A stretch of DNA of 64,000 nucleotides. Source: Neurospora intermedia (Eukaryota > Ascomycota > Sordariomycetes > Sordariales > Sordariaceae). The stretch's first letter is position 1. Every line of letters starts with the position of its first letter. The position numbers were made by a program, and so were the translations under genes. The notes under the pieces were generated by a model. That model searched no databases, was not told the DNA's origin, and was given only the letters and a program-made list of their open reading frames with translations. The stretch covers positions 6,473,001-6,537,000 of the forward strand of contig BTPP01000001.1 in the NCBI GenBank assembly GCA_037102815.1, written 5' to 3'. Below are positions 46,222 to 57,800 of this stretch, piece by piece.

Positions 46222-48868
46222 ATGCCTACCAAAGTACAAGAGTCGTTTGTCATCCCCGGCGGCGCCCTCTACTCCGACTCAGCCGCCGACGGCCCCGAAA
46301 TCGGTACCCTCGTCCTCGTCGTGGACCGCGCAAAGAACCTGCCCAACCTCAAGACCATTGGCAAGCAGGACCCCTACTGTGCTGCACGTCTGGGAAAGGA
46401 GGCAAAGAAGACCACTACCGACATTCGCGGCGGCCAGACCCCCAGATGGTACGTTGCTGCATATTCCCCCAGGGCACCAATCACATCTAACACGCAATCC
46501 ACCATGTTACAGGGACCAGGAGCTCCGATTCACTGTCCACGACTCCCCCGATTACTACCAGCTCAAGCTGTCCCTACTCACCGATGACAAGAAAAGCGAG
46601 TTGATTGGCGAAACATGGGTCGATCTCGGAGGCGTCATCGTGCCCGGCGGCGGTCAGAGCGACGACTGGCACCAGCTACAGTCTAGAGGCAAGTACGCTG
46701 GCGAGGTCCGCGTAGAGATCACCTTTTACGATAACCGACCGAGACCTGAAAAGTCCGCCGTAAAGCAACGACAGCAACATCCCGTCGAGCAACACATTCC
46801 TTCAGCCATAGTACCCGGTCCCGGGCCGAGAGGCGTGCCCAAACGCCGTCCACTGCCAGCACCATCTGTACACGGCGGAGATGGCCCTTATATTCCAAAC
46901 CAATCCGCCCTTCAGCAACTCGAGTACAACAACCCTCATGCTGCGCGCTACCAACAACAGCCGCAGCACCAGCAATATCGCACCCCTCCACAATACCAAC
47001 AACCTAGTCAATACGACCTCCCTTCGTTAGACGACGGCCCAAGAAGCTTCGAAGGCGACCGCCCTCCACCTCCCCCGGCTCACCGAATTCGCAATGGCAA
47101 CAATGCCCCAGCCACAAACGGTTACCAAAACGGCTATGATGCGTCTGGAAATGGAATGCCACCCAACATGCGGCAGGACGTCCTCAGAAACGAGGCTCAT
47201 CGCCAAACAGGCTCGATAGCTTATCCGGGACGCCCGCAGTACAGGGGTTATGACTCGGCCCCTGCGGCTCCTCTACGGAACTCCTCCGCGTTGGACAACC
47301 ACGACCCCTATGATCTTCCCGATGTTCTAGTTCCCGGGTCGGCTAATGGCCCCATGCGAGGCCGGACGGGACACGCACAACCTAACGGAGACCAATACCG
47401 ACGACCGGATCCTGGCGGCCATGGGATGGCATATGCTAGACACTCTGAGAGTTCATTGTCACACTATCCCCCGCAAAATGACCAGAGAGGCCAGTCGTAT
47501 CAGGCTGGTTTCGAAGACCACACCGACAGCTATCAACCGCCTCCGGTGCCTGTTTCTTTGGTCCCCGGCATCGATCCCAGTATCGCCCAGGAGATCACAG
47601 AGCGCGTGTACCAAGACAAGAACTCAAAACGATACACTCACCCCATAGACACGCAAGTTGGAAACAACTACCAGCAATATCCTCGTGACCACTCCCCAGT
47701 TCCCCCACATCAACCACCTGTTCCACAACATCCTCAGAGCAGAAGCCCTGGCGGCTACCAGGACGTACCGACACCAATTACTCCTAACTACAATGTCGCT
47801 ATGAACCAGCGCTCTCACTCTCCTAACCCACCAGTGCGCCGAGACCCAAGCCCACTGCCAAGTCGTAGCCCCAACCCACATCAACAAACCATCAAGCGCA
47901 AATCCGTCAGTCCCGCCCCGCCTCCTGTCGAGGAGCGCCGCCTTTCTGGCATCCCATTCGGTCCCGATTCTTACAACGCCCTTAACCCCACTGTTTCCGA
48001 CAACATCGGCCGCGCCGATTACAATGAAGCGAGCGGCAAGATTATAACCCACGACGGCAAGGAAGTTGACCCCTCTGACCATCTTCCCATGGAAACATGG
48101 GCTCCCGAGCCGGAACCCAAGAAGAGCACTACTCCGCCGAGCTCCTCTCATGGCTCGCGGCCCCCTCTGTCCGGCGCTCATGCCATGACCGGTCATCAAG
48201 TGACTCCACGCTCTCGTCCGGGTACCAGTGCTGGCGGTGAGAGACCGCGGTCTATGCACGAGCAGCATCAACGTATTACACCGCCCGCATCTCCCTCGGT
48301 AGCTGGTACGGTGAGCAGTAGGAATAGGTTGCAGAAACGTAACCATAGAAACACCATTACCGCAGCTGGACCGATGGGCATGGGTCAGCCGGGTTTTAAC
48401 AGAAGCAGCGATAACGTCAGCTACCCCCCTTCTTCTTCACAGCAGGATAACTTTACGCCACGGTCCCTTTCGCGAGCGTCGACCTTTGACTACTATGGTG
48501 CTCAGAATGGCAACGCCCCAGGAGGTCCCGTATATGGCGGCCACAGCCCCGGTGCTGCTCCCCGAGGCGTCCCACCGGTGCCAGCTAAGGTACCGCTTTC
48601 ACTACCCTCGACTATAGGACCAGCTGGCGGTGGACTGACCATGAGTGGCGCGTTGCAGTTACATAGTAGTAGCCTTACGAGAAGGGGGGCTGCGCCGATG
48701 GGAGTAGATGAGTGGGGAGGGATGACTGGTGGAGGGGTAGGAGGTGGGTACGCAGGTATGGGAGGTGGAAGCTTGGAAGAGGAGTTATCCAAGATTGATA
48801 TTGGCACGGGAAGATCGAGGAGGTTCACGGTCAAAGGGCCGTCGGGAGGACGGTTCAGGGGGTTTTAA
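46222..48868 (+). CDS. C2-domain cytokinesis protein, Inn1/Fic1 type
   Basis: Probable septation protein related to budding-yeast Inn1 and fission-yeast Fic1, which link the actomyosin ring to the membrane and to SH3 proteins such as Hof1/Cyk3. Exons 46222-46448 and 46513-48868 give 860 residues. The C2 domain (about 22-145) opens with GTLVLVVDRAKNLPNLKTIGKQDPYCAARLG, which is the family signature. It continues DQELRFTVHDSPDYYQLKLSLLTDDKKSELIGETWVDL and ends with EVRVEITFYDNRP. The remaining 700 residues are disordered and rich in Pro, Ser, Gln and Tyr, with many PxxP motifs (for example VPPHQPPVPQHP) suited to SH3 binding. The Gly-rich C-terminus ends KGPSGGRFRGF. The tail is much longer than in the yeast proteins. 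The domain is certain; the cytokinesis role comes from the family. Confidence 0.87.
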
Positions 48869-49886
48869 TTAGGGCTGCCCCTGGTGCCGGCTGTAGGTTG
48901 TAAGTGGGGAATAAGCAACATCGTCTCTGGTAGACGAGGAAGCATCATGATTGTCGAGACAAAAGAAAAAGGGGAAGATGTTACCCGAGTGCAACGGCAT
49001 GAGCGGCATGAAAAGCATCAGCATCAGCATGAAACGAGCAGGGTTCTCGTTTGTTCGAATGACAAGGAGGAAGCATTGATTGCATCTGTTTGTAAACAAT
49101 AAGAGGGAGGAAAAGCAACGAGAGAAGAAGCACGGATACACGAATGGATACGGATATGGATATAATAAGGAAAGGAAAGGACATGGAACGGGATCTGGCT
49201 AGACTTGGGAGTAGGCGTTGGTTGGATGGATGGATGGGATGGGAACTTTGTACTTGGACAGAGGCATGAATCGAATAACATGAAGCAACCGATATCTCCA
49301 TTCTGTGTGGTCGTGATTATAATATAATGTCTTGATTTGCTCCAGCTCGTCATTAGTATGTGCCCCTCCCTTTCTCCTTTTTGCCGGTTTCTTCAAGTTG
49401 CTATATTAGTCAAAGGTTAATCTTGGGCTACACTGAACCTGCGACGACTACCTAAAGAGGCAATTTATGCGTTGATTTTCCTCAGTTGGGGCGTGGGTGG
49501 TGAAAATTGATTCCATTGAAATATCGAGTGGACTGGCCCTGAGACGGTTGAAAGCTGTTTGAAGGTTGGCAGGTTGGCGGTTATATCGTGGTTGAGAAGG
49601 CCCCAGGATAGCTATTATTCGTTGTCAACAGATAGTGGGACTGGAATTTCGAGGAAAGCGGGAGAATGACAACAAAGCTGGTACCTCTAAGCAAAGTTTT
49701 TAATTAGTGAACGTGGCAAGACTGAAGGGTTGGAAAGCAAAGGGAGGAGAGAGTAGAAGTGACTTAGATAGCCACCAAGTATAGATAAACCCCCAGTTGG
49801 GACCAGGGTATCTTCTGCTAGATGAACAGCGTCTGCCGTTTTCATGTCTGTTTATTATTTGACTAAAGACACTTCCCGACGGAATT

Positions 49887-49999
49887 GAGGATCAACATCC
49901 GATCAGTTATCGATCAACTCAACATTGATCAAAGGGTCCGATGAGCGATTCGACGGCGGTCCATGGCGCTTAACGAGATCAACGAGATCAACGGAGAAT
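49887..49999. repeat. Left arm of GATCAAC-rich inverted repeat
   Basis: This arm contains at least five ATCAAC copies plus a GCGGTCCATGGCG then CTTAAC block. The reverse complement of 51838-51945 shows the same order: GATCAAC repeats, GCGGTCCACAGCG, CTTAACC, then more GATCAACG repeats. The similarity is imperfect, with gaps, and partly low-complexity. Confidence 0.5.
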
Positions 50000-51837
50000 C
50001 AACGAACGCCTGAAGCCAATGCCAAACCTGTTCACCATCCCATCAACCCAACCCAACCCAGCCCATTCATCATATCAACCCGTCCCAAGACCAGAGATGA
50101 TTGATCGACTGTGAAGCAAAAAGCGGCACTGAAAAAGCCTGGAGATCGCCCGTGTAGCTCAAGCCAAGAAGGCAAGTAGAAGTAGGTAGACAAGCAATGA
50201 TCGCCTTGCATTTTCCAGTTCAAGTCTCCATACGCTTTCTCTGCGTAACTCTAGGTAGGCTAGTACCTCTAACAAAGCGACATTGACCTTTACCTTAACC
50301 TTTCTCTCAACCTTGACCTTAACCTTGACCTTACCGTCCGTCCTCCTAACAACGCCAATCATCCGACCAATACCTAACTAACCACAATACGGTACGGGCC
50401 ATGTACGGAAGTATCTGCCTTCTGGAACCCAGGGGTAAACATGAACTTGACAATCCTGCTCTTCTTCAACCGAGGAGAAAAATCCTTGCGGTAGTGGGGA
50501 CGCGAGGATCTCTTATCATTCGAGTCTCAAGAAGGAGGAAGAAGAAGAGGGAGGGTTCAAGTCTTGGCTCAGAGCTCAGGGTTCGGGGTTTGAGGATCTC
50601 GAGGCAGGCGATTCCGTTGATGATCGTATTGTATGCTGGAGTTATTGGCGTCGTCAGGTCAAGAGGATAGAGGCAATTAAAGGCTCTGGTCGGGTTCGAG
50701 CTTTGATCATTGATGGGTCTTGGTGGGTGGTAACTGGGGAGTGATGTTGGGTAGGAGAGTGATATGGGATAATGGGAAGGACTGGGAGGTAAATCACCAG
50801 AGCCGGGGCAGGAAGCAGCGCTAGAGAAGTGGGATCAAGCTTGTTTGTTCATTCATGGCTTTTGCTCTGTGACTCTTGAATTGGTTGATGGGGCGAGATG
50901 GTGATGATGGAGGATTTAGGGAGTTAAGAGAGACGTCGTCGAGGCGCAAGAGAGCTGTCGCGAAAGTCGCACGTCGAGGAGCCATACGTGGAGCTGTCTC
51001 AGCGAGAGGTTCTTCCCCCAACCATGAGCGAGATAAATAAGCAAACCCAGATAACAAACCAACCCACAGCCGCGCAACCGAGAAGGAAGTGAAAACCACG
51101 AAACCAAAAGAGCCATTAGAGGAACTATAGCCGAGTAGCCACGCATGTATCCCCCCCCGCCCCTGGGTTCCCTCATCTTCACTCCATCCCCTTACGCAGC
51201 TTGAACCCTTGGGATTGAAGGTTACCAGTAAGCCACCAGCAACCCAGAACCGAAAAATTTCAACACAGTAAGCTTCCAAGGGTACATAGGGTGAATCAAA
51301 CGGAACAAAAAGGTCATCGATCGACGATAGCGATGCAGTACTCGCAGGTGTCACCTGTATTTCCTTCCGCTGCTTCGAAGTTCAAACTCTTTCACGCTTG
51401 GCTTACTGGATTGATGATTAATGTCTGGTGAGGCGGCAAGGTCGTAAGGGAGCAGCAAATGGGAGGATAGCCAAAAGAAAAAGAATGGTTGGAGAGATCT
51501 AGAGTATTCCTGGGGAGTCGGTGGACCGTCGACCACAACAAACGCTGGTACTCCTACCTTTCTTTTGGGATGTCTTCGTTTGTTGCTTGTCTGCTGGCTG
51601 CTGGCTGCTGCTCGACGTCGAAACTCAACTCTCCACTTATCTTGACGACCTCGACGTCTCAGACTCCTCCAGACTTCCTCAGCCTACTTCTGCTCTGACC
51701 ACATCGAACTGACCATGAATGACCTTGGACAGATGAAAGCGGCGTCGTACCCTCTTTCCTTCTCAGTTAAATCCTCCATCCATTGACCACCGCCCATCAA
51801 CCGTTGCTCGTGGGCCTTCTACCATCGTAATTACCGC

Positions 51838-51945
51838 TCATTGATCGTTGAACGTTGATCGTCAACGGTTAAGCATCGCTGTGGACCGCTGGTTGATTAT
51901 TGATTATTGATCGTTCATCGTTGATCATGCGCTAATATAGGTTAA
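51838..51945. repeat. Right arm of GATCAAC-rich inverted repeat
   Basis: On the plus strand this is rich in GTTGATC/TTGATTATTG units around a GGTTAAGC...CGCTGTGGACCGC block. The block is the reverse complement of the left-arm block near 49955-49975. Together the arms bound about 2.05 kb with no recognised gene. Confidence 0.5.
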
Positions 51946-52141
51946 TCCCACCATCGAGTCATCTCGGAATCGAACACACCACCAAGCATCGCATAGATGA
52001 AGAGACATCGCGTCAGCCGCATCGCCAGAGATGGTGGTGGCGGTTCGAATCGAGATGAAGTGGCTGTCGTTATTCAATTATTGGCTTCATCTTTTATGTA
52101 AAATACAAAACGGAAGGGGGGAAGGGAGGGCGGGGGAGAGA

Positions 52142-52167
52142 GGGGGGGGGGGGGGGGGGGGGGGGGG
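52142..52167. repeat. Poly-G tract (26 G)
   Basis: 26 consecutive G on the plus strand within a G/A-rich stretch (52122-52240). Assembly length is likely uncertain here. Confidence 0.95.
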
Positions 52168-54091
52168 ATAAGCAGAGCACGCAACAGGGAAAATGAAAAG
52201 AACGCAGAGAAGAAGAGCAAGGAGAGGAAGGAGATCGGAAAGCCAGTGCGCAAAAGATCTGCATTTCAGAAAGGAGAACGCATGGAGGTATCACATGGAG
52301 TTCTGTATTCATCATGGTACTGTAAAGCTTGGAGGGTGGTGGTGTTGGATATCGTGTTGTTGCTGAGACAGAGTGACAGAGTGCTATGTGAGTGTGTTGG
52401 TTTCCTATGGCATGGCAGGTGTCGAGGGTCTGGTGGCGGTTAAGTGATTGTTGCTGCTTGAATGTATCATCGGAAAGAACCTAACAGAATCCCAGATATA
52501 TATGTGGTGACGGTAGACATGAATGATGTGAAGAGAAGGAGTTCCCGAGGAGACACTTGGGTATGATCATGAACTGGTCGGCTGGAAGGGCACACACATA
52601 GCTGCGGTAAGGAAGACGTTGAAGGGAGGATGGAACGAACGGAAAAGTGGACAAGGACGGCAAAAAGAGCTTAGAGGCTGAGGATGGCTTTTTGTTGATG
52701 CTGATTCGTAGAGTCTGGATGGTGGTGACCCGATGTATGGGGGCGGAGAAGAAGGCAAAGAGGATAGCGAAGACGGAAACGAGGTTAAAGGCGGAAAATC
52801 GCTGGACCGAAGATATTGGATATGACGGAATGTGAGGGTGTTGATGTGTTGATGTGGTGTATTGGTATGCTGAGATATTAATAGAAGGCGGTGTTGGGTA
52901 TCGTGATGAAGTTTCGAAGGAGAGTTGTGCTTTGGAGAGGGAGAGAGAGAGAGGATGATGGAAAAAAAAAGAGAGGACCGACATTTGAGAGAGGGGAAGC
53001 TGGTTCTTATATCCCCTCCAAGGCTCAGCTGAAGGCGAGAATTTGCTCCGGGTTGCAAAGACCACATGACCTGATTTTAACACGCATGTACCAAGCGATC
53101 GGCCATGGATGCAGATGGGGTGCAGTTCCCACGAAAAAACCTGGAAAGAAGCCATGCAGAAAAGCAGCGGAGATGCCTGAATGCCTGATACCTACCTTAA
53201 CAAACACAAAGGGGAAATGATGAGATTGGACCTCGTGAAAGTGCGGTGGAGGAGTCAGGAAAGTAGAGGGAGAAAATGCTGGTTAATCTTGTGAAGAGAT
53301 CCGTTGAGAATAATCCATTCGTCAAGTCGGGGAAATGATTGGTGAAAGAGAATGCATCTCCGATGGCCGACCGTCCCGTCCGATTCTTCCGATGACTTCT
53401 TCCGTACCGCAAAGATTCGGGGCGTTGACTTGTTGACACTCGCGTGCAGAAACAACCGAGAACCTCGAGGCTTCTTAGCTGCGGGATAATTTGTGACCTG
53501 CTAGCAACGCACAACTGAAGTCAAAAAACCAAGAAATGAAACTCCATAACATGCGATGCGATGCAAAGGCTGCATGTGGCCAACAAAGCCACTGAGGACC
53601 AGCTAACGAGTTGAGTTGAGGGGAATTGGGGAAGGAAAGCGCAGGAGATAAAAACATGAGAGACAAGCTGGGCAGACGCAAAACAAGCAAGACGCGAGGG
53701 GATTACAACGTGAAGGTATAAATCAGATTAAGTATCTAAAGCGTGGGTATTTAACGAGAGAGATATGATCTAAGGGTGCGAGAGCACAAGGTATAAACGA
53801 TTGAACCCCGAAGAAAGAACAAGAAGAGAAAAATGCAGATGCTGCCACCGACCGACCACCCATACCCAAGCCCAAACCAGAACGCCGTTGTAGTCCTTAG
53901 ACCAAGTTGAAGGACAAAAGACCACCTCCCACCGTGTCCAAACTCCTTTTGATCATCAATAAACAAGATTAAAAGCCCGACTTGACTTGTTTCAATCAAG
54001 TCCTCTCCCATCGACAAGGTGAAGAGCTCATCAACCATTCCATCATAAACCATCCCCCCTCCCGCCTTTCAATTTTCCATCAAGCGACACT

Positions 54092-54894
54092 CTACTCCTC
54101 ATAAAACCAATAAAACGCCGTATACGGGACACTCTGCACCCCCGTCCCCGCAACAGCACACCCCTCGGCATTACCTCCCGCCGTCAAAACCCGATAAACC
54201 AAATTGACCCCTTTGCTCTCCCCCTTCTTGCTATCCGTCAACCTCAACCACGCCACCGCGCCCGTATCCAACACGCCTTTATCCGCATCCTTGGGCGCAT
54301 TGACATTACCGCCCTTGACCACGCTCGCTTTCAGCCCCGAAGCATCCAGATCAAACATGGGCGTGCCAGTCGAATCAAAGAAATGATGACCCGCGTACTT
54401 GAAGGATGGGTAGTCGGCTAGTCCCTTGAGGTCGTTGTGCGCAGGGAAGGGGGACGTGGTGTCGGCGGAGTAAGAAGAGTTGGAGGGGCGGTTGAGAGGG
54501 ACAGGGCGGTCCCAGAGGAGGAGATGGGGGAGAGAGTTGAAGGCGTCGGTTGACAAGGCGGCCTTGGAGAGACCTGGGTAGACGGTGGTGGCGTCGTAGA
54601 GAACGGCGAGGGCGCCGGTTGCGGAGGGAATGGCATCGGAGGCGCTGCAGGTGTAGTTTTGGATGCCGTGGCCGAGGGCGATTTTCTTGAGGCGGGCCGC
54701 GGGGGAGGGACCTTGGAGGTTATCGCCTGGACAAGATGAGTTAGTGGTGGTTGGGAAATGAGTGAGACGAGGGAAGAAAACTAACCGCCTGTGCTGGGAA
54801 GAGTTGGGGTTAGGGATTTGCAGGGTCCCTTTGTAGGAGCAGCGTATGCTATTGTTGTGAAGGCAGCAAGCAGAAGGCTCTTTGTGGAGACCAT
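54092..54894 (-). CDS. Secreted DUF3455-family protein
   Basis: Fungal extracellular protein of the DUF3455 family, sometimes annotated as malate dehydrogenase without biochemical support. Exons 54786-54894 and 54092-54726 join in frame (donor GTTAGT, acceptor TCCAG) to 247 residues. The first about 19 residues (MVSTKSLLLAAFTTIAYAA) form a signal peptide. The mature part has the family's pattern: GHGIQNYTCSASDAIPSATGALAVLYDAT, then FDSTGTPMFDL, then DTGAVAWLRLTDSKKGESKGVNLVYRVLTAGGNAEGC and a C-terminal QSVPYTAFYWFYEE. It has two well-placed cysteines and N-glycosylation sequons (NYT, NSS). No catalytic residues can be named. I am confident of the family and of secretion; the function is unknown. 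Confidence 0.88.
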
Positions 54895-57800
54895 TTTTTC
54901 TGATGTGTGTGAGAGAACTGGAGGAACTCGTGAAGTTATTGTCGAGTGTGGCGGAGGAAGCGAGTATAAGAGCTTCTAGAAGGCTTGACCAAAGGGATAA
55001 AGATCGAGCGGCGTGGAAAAGACAAGACTAAGACCGATGATCATGACTCCAAAAAAGTAGAGACGAAAAAAAATGGCAAGCTTCCAAAGTATATATGGTA
55101 ACAAGCGAGGCAGAGACTAGACTAGACTGAGTGTGAGTGTGAGTGGGTGGTGTGGGCCGGGGCCGGATCTTTGGCCATGGACCGGGGATAATGGCATGGA
55201 CACGGGTCAGAACGTGGCTGTCAAAACTAGTCTAAGCACGGCCGTTGTCCGCTGACCTGGACAAGGGCGCGGCCCAGGGTCAGGGACCGGGGCAAGATTG
55301 TTGTATTGTGGAAAAGCAAACATGGAGGTGTTCTAAGCAAGCAATCTGTAGAACCGGTTGAATGGGTCTGAAGGGGCTCTGACAGTGTTGTTTTGACTTT
55401 CTGCAGGAGGAGAACAACCGTGTAGGAGAACACGAAGCTCTTTGCACTGGCAAGAGATATCGTGATGGTGATCCGCAGAAGATGGAGGAGAGTAGACGAG
55501 GCCCATGCTCATATCTCATGTCCCATGTAGTAGTATTGATACCATGCTAGGTAGCACGAGGGGAAATGGATGAGACAAGACAAAAGAGAAAGGCAATCTT
55601 GGGAGACGCTCGCCGCCTAAGCCGTCGTTTGTGAGGTAAGATGAAGGATCACAAAGGTATCCCTTCGCAAAGTGTACGTACCTTAACCTACTCAACAACC
55701 TCGAGGACGGGCTTCTTTTTTCGCCGAGAGAATTGCGTCTAAAATCCGCAAGGGTGCATCCCATCCCACGCTAACCACCACCCCGGCAACCCCCCAAGAC
55801 TTTACACGCCGTCGAGGTACCTTGTATCATGCATCCAAGATTGAGGCTTCAATATTGCAACCTATAATTCCCACGGCTGGCATGGGACCAAGGATTTGCA
55901 CAAAGCAGCACAAGGCGTCTCTCCGGCAAGTATCCGCCGTGGTACAAATACGGGTGCAATGGTTCATTGTTGATATTCGACGCGATGGTGCCGGTGGCCG
56001 CTCCTCAGTCCGCTGCTGTGTTTGTTTCGCAGTTTCGGTGGAGGTAAAAATGCCTTGGCTGTGTGTCCAAGGGCCAGTGGGAGTAGATAGCGCTTGGTTG
56101 GGTCAATGGGCCTCATGAAGTAGTGTATGTAAATGAACATGGCGGGCAAAATGTTGACCTCACAGATAACATCGGCAACTTTGCCGATTTTCTTTGGGTT
56201 ACCCGTTGATCAGCTGGAAAATCCTCAGAGTGAATCCCGAGACTGCAGGGTGAATGCTCTGCCTGCGGGCGCCGAAGCAAGAACCCGAGACATGTCTTTG
56301 ACGACGGCTGGACGGCAGGACGGGTCGCTGGAATATTGACACGGTGAGGCAGCAATCATTGAGCTGGCAGAGATTTCTTGGTGGGCAAAAAAAGCAAGCG
56401 GACATCGGAATGGTGAAGATAGAAAGTCACATTCGCTTTGACATTTGGTGGAAGGAGGACATGAGGTCGTTGCCGTGTTGTCCACTTTCGTTGTTCCCCA
56501 GCTCCACCAAGCAGATGCGCGGCTAACTCACTGAGCTTGGCAGATTCTCCTCTCTTCTGATTGGTTACTCCGTAAAGGGAAGGCTGGGATTAACCCAATC
56601 TGTACCCGCTCAAAGTACTCGATTTAGCCCAGGTGTCCACCCTTGACGGCGCATCTTCGCATCTTCTGTTTCCTCTCGATTTGGGTATTTTTGGCACGGA
56701 AGAGAACGGCAACATGCTTCATAATTCCAGCGACGGCCCGATGTTGTGCTTGTAAGCAATCTTGGCTCGCTTGGCTGTCGGCCTCTGTCGGTTGCTTGTG
56801 ACTCCGTCTGCGGGCGCATTGTCATCCTCTAGTGTTATCCTCACCACCACAACAGTTTATCGCGACAATTCCAAGATTATCATGGAGATGGCAACACATC
56901 TGATTGTATCGCAATACGAATCTCGCAAAGGTGATGGCGAGAAAAGAATGAAACCGACCAAAGCTGTTAGGGCTGTTTCGTTTCCTCGCTTCTGCACGTT
57001 CTTTAGGCCCCTGCGTTCAGTGCACGTTGCCGGCTGTCACTTCCGGCAAGGGTTCCATTTGCGTGGCCGTCGAGGTCGAGAACGTTGTGTTTTCCCTTCT
57101 CCCTTGTCAATTGTTGCTTGCCTTGCTTGCGTTCGGTCATCTCCTGTCCTCTCCCTGTCAAGCATCTCTCACAGTGAGAATTTTCCCTCGACAAGGGATG
57201 CAAATCGCTTTCCACGCTGTCGGAACTGAATCCAACCCAGGGACATGTTTGCGAAATCCATTTCCCCCAAGTTCATCACAAACGTCCAGGAGCACGACAT
57301 GCACATTTGCCCAGACATCACAGCTTCAACCGATCTTTGCGAATTGACGGAATGTCACCTCTTGGCTTTGAGTCTTTGAGATCCCCAACCAGATCGCGTT
57401 TCAGCACCTGGAGGGAGCACCACCACCCAAACCCCGCATTTCGGGCTGCCAAGACATGACGATAGCAAGAACGATGACTGGACATCGCCGAAGAGAGTTG
57501 ACACTTGACAAGTTGAATGGCGTTTGCTGACAATACTCGGCTATTTTCGAGTAAACCGTGACCACAGAAAACCGCAGTTCGACGGCGCAGCGAATCTTTA
57601 CCCAAGAGGCTCGAAATAGGCCCCCACCCTCCAATACCCAACCCAAAAATCCTGGCTGACATACCGACAGTGTGTTTTGTGGCGCAACAGATTTGACCAT
57701 GACAGGTCAAATTCTCATCAATACACCCAATGTCATCTGTGGCTCCGTAGACAACACATCTGGATTAGTTGGTGATCTTCAAGGAGTTCAGTGTCTGATC

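Larger units (their letters stand above)
48869..54091. other. Long gene-poor region with an inverted-repeat segment
   Basis: 5.2 kb without a supported gene. It includes a segment of about 2.05 kb bounded by GATCAAC-rich inverted repeats (listed separately), a TTAAGG/TCAAGG-like tract near 50283-50335, a 26-G run at 52142-52167 and a T/C-rich minus-strand frame at 52481-53155. The frame at 50821-51354 (-) starts with GTG, has no ATG near its start and no domain. None is accepted as a gene. Confidence 0.45.

Noticed and set aside
50821-51354. 177-codon minus-strand frame inside the inverted-repeat segment
   Set aside because: It begins with GTG, the first ATG is far inside, and no domain or splice signals support it.
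51960-52045. tRNA B-box-like GGTTCGAATC (plus) and GTTCGATTCC (minus)
   Set aside because: No A box, acceptor stem or cloverleaf could be folded around either.
52481-53155. 224-codon minus-strand frame
   Set aside because: Ser/Pro/Leu/Phe composition arises from a T/C-rich tract typical of a fungal leader or promoter; no domain.
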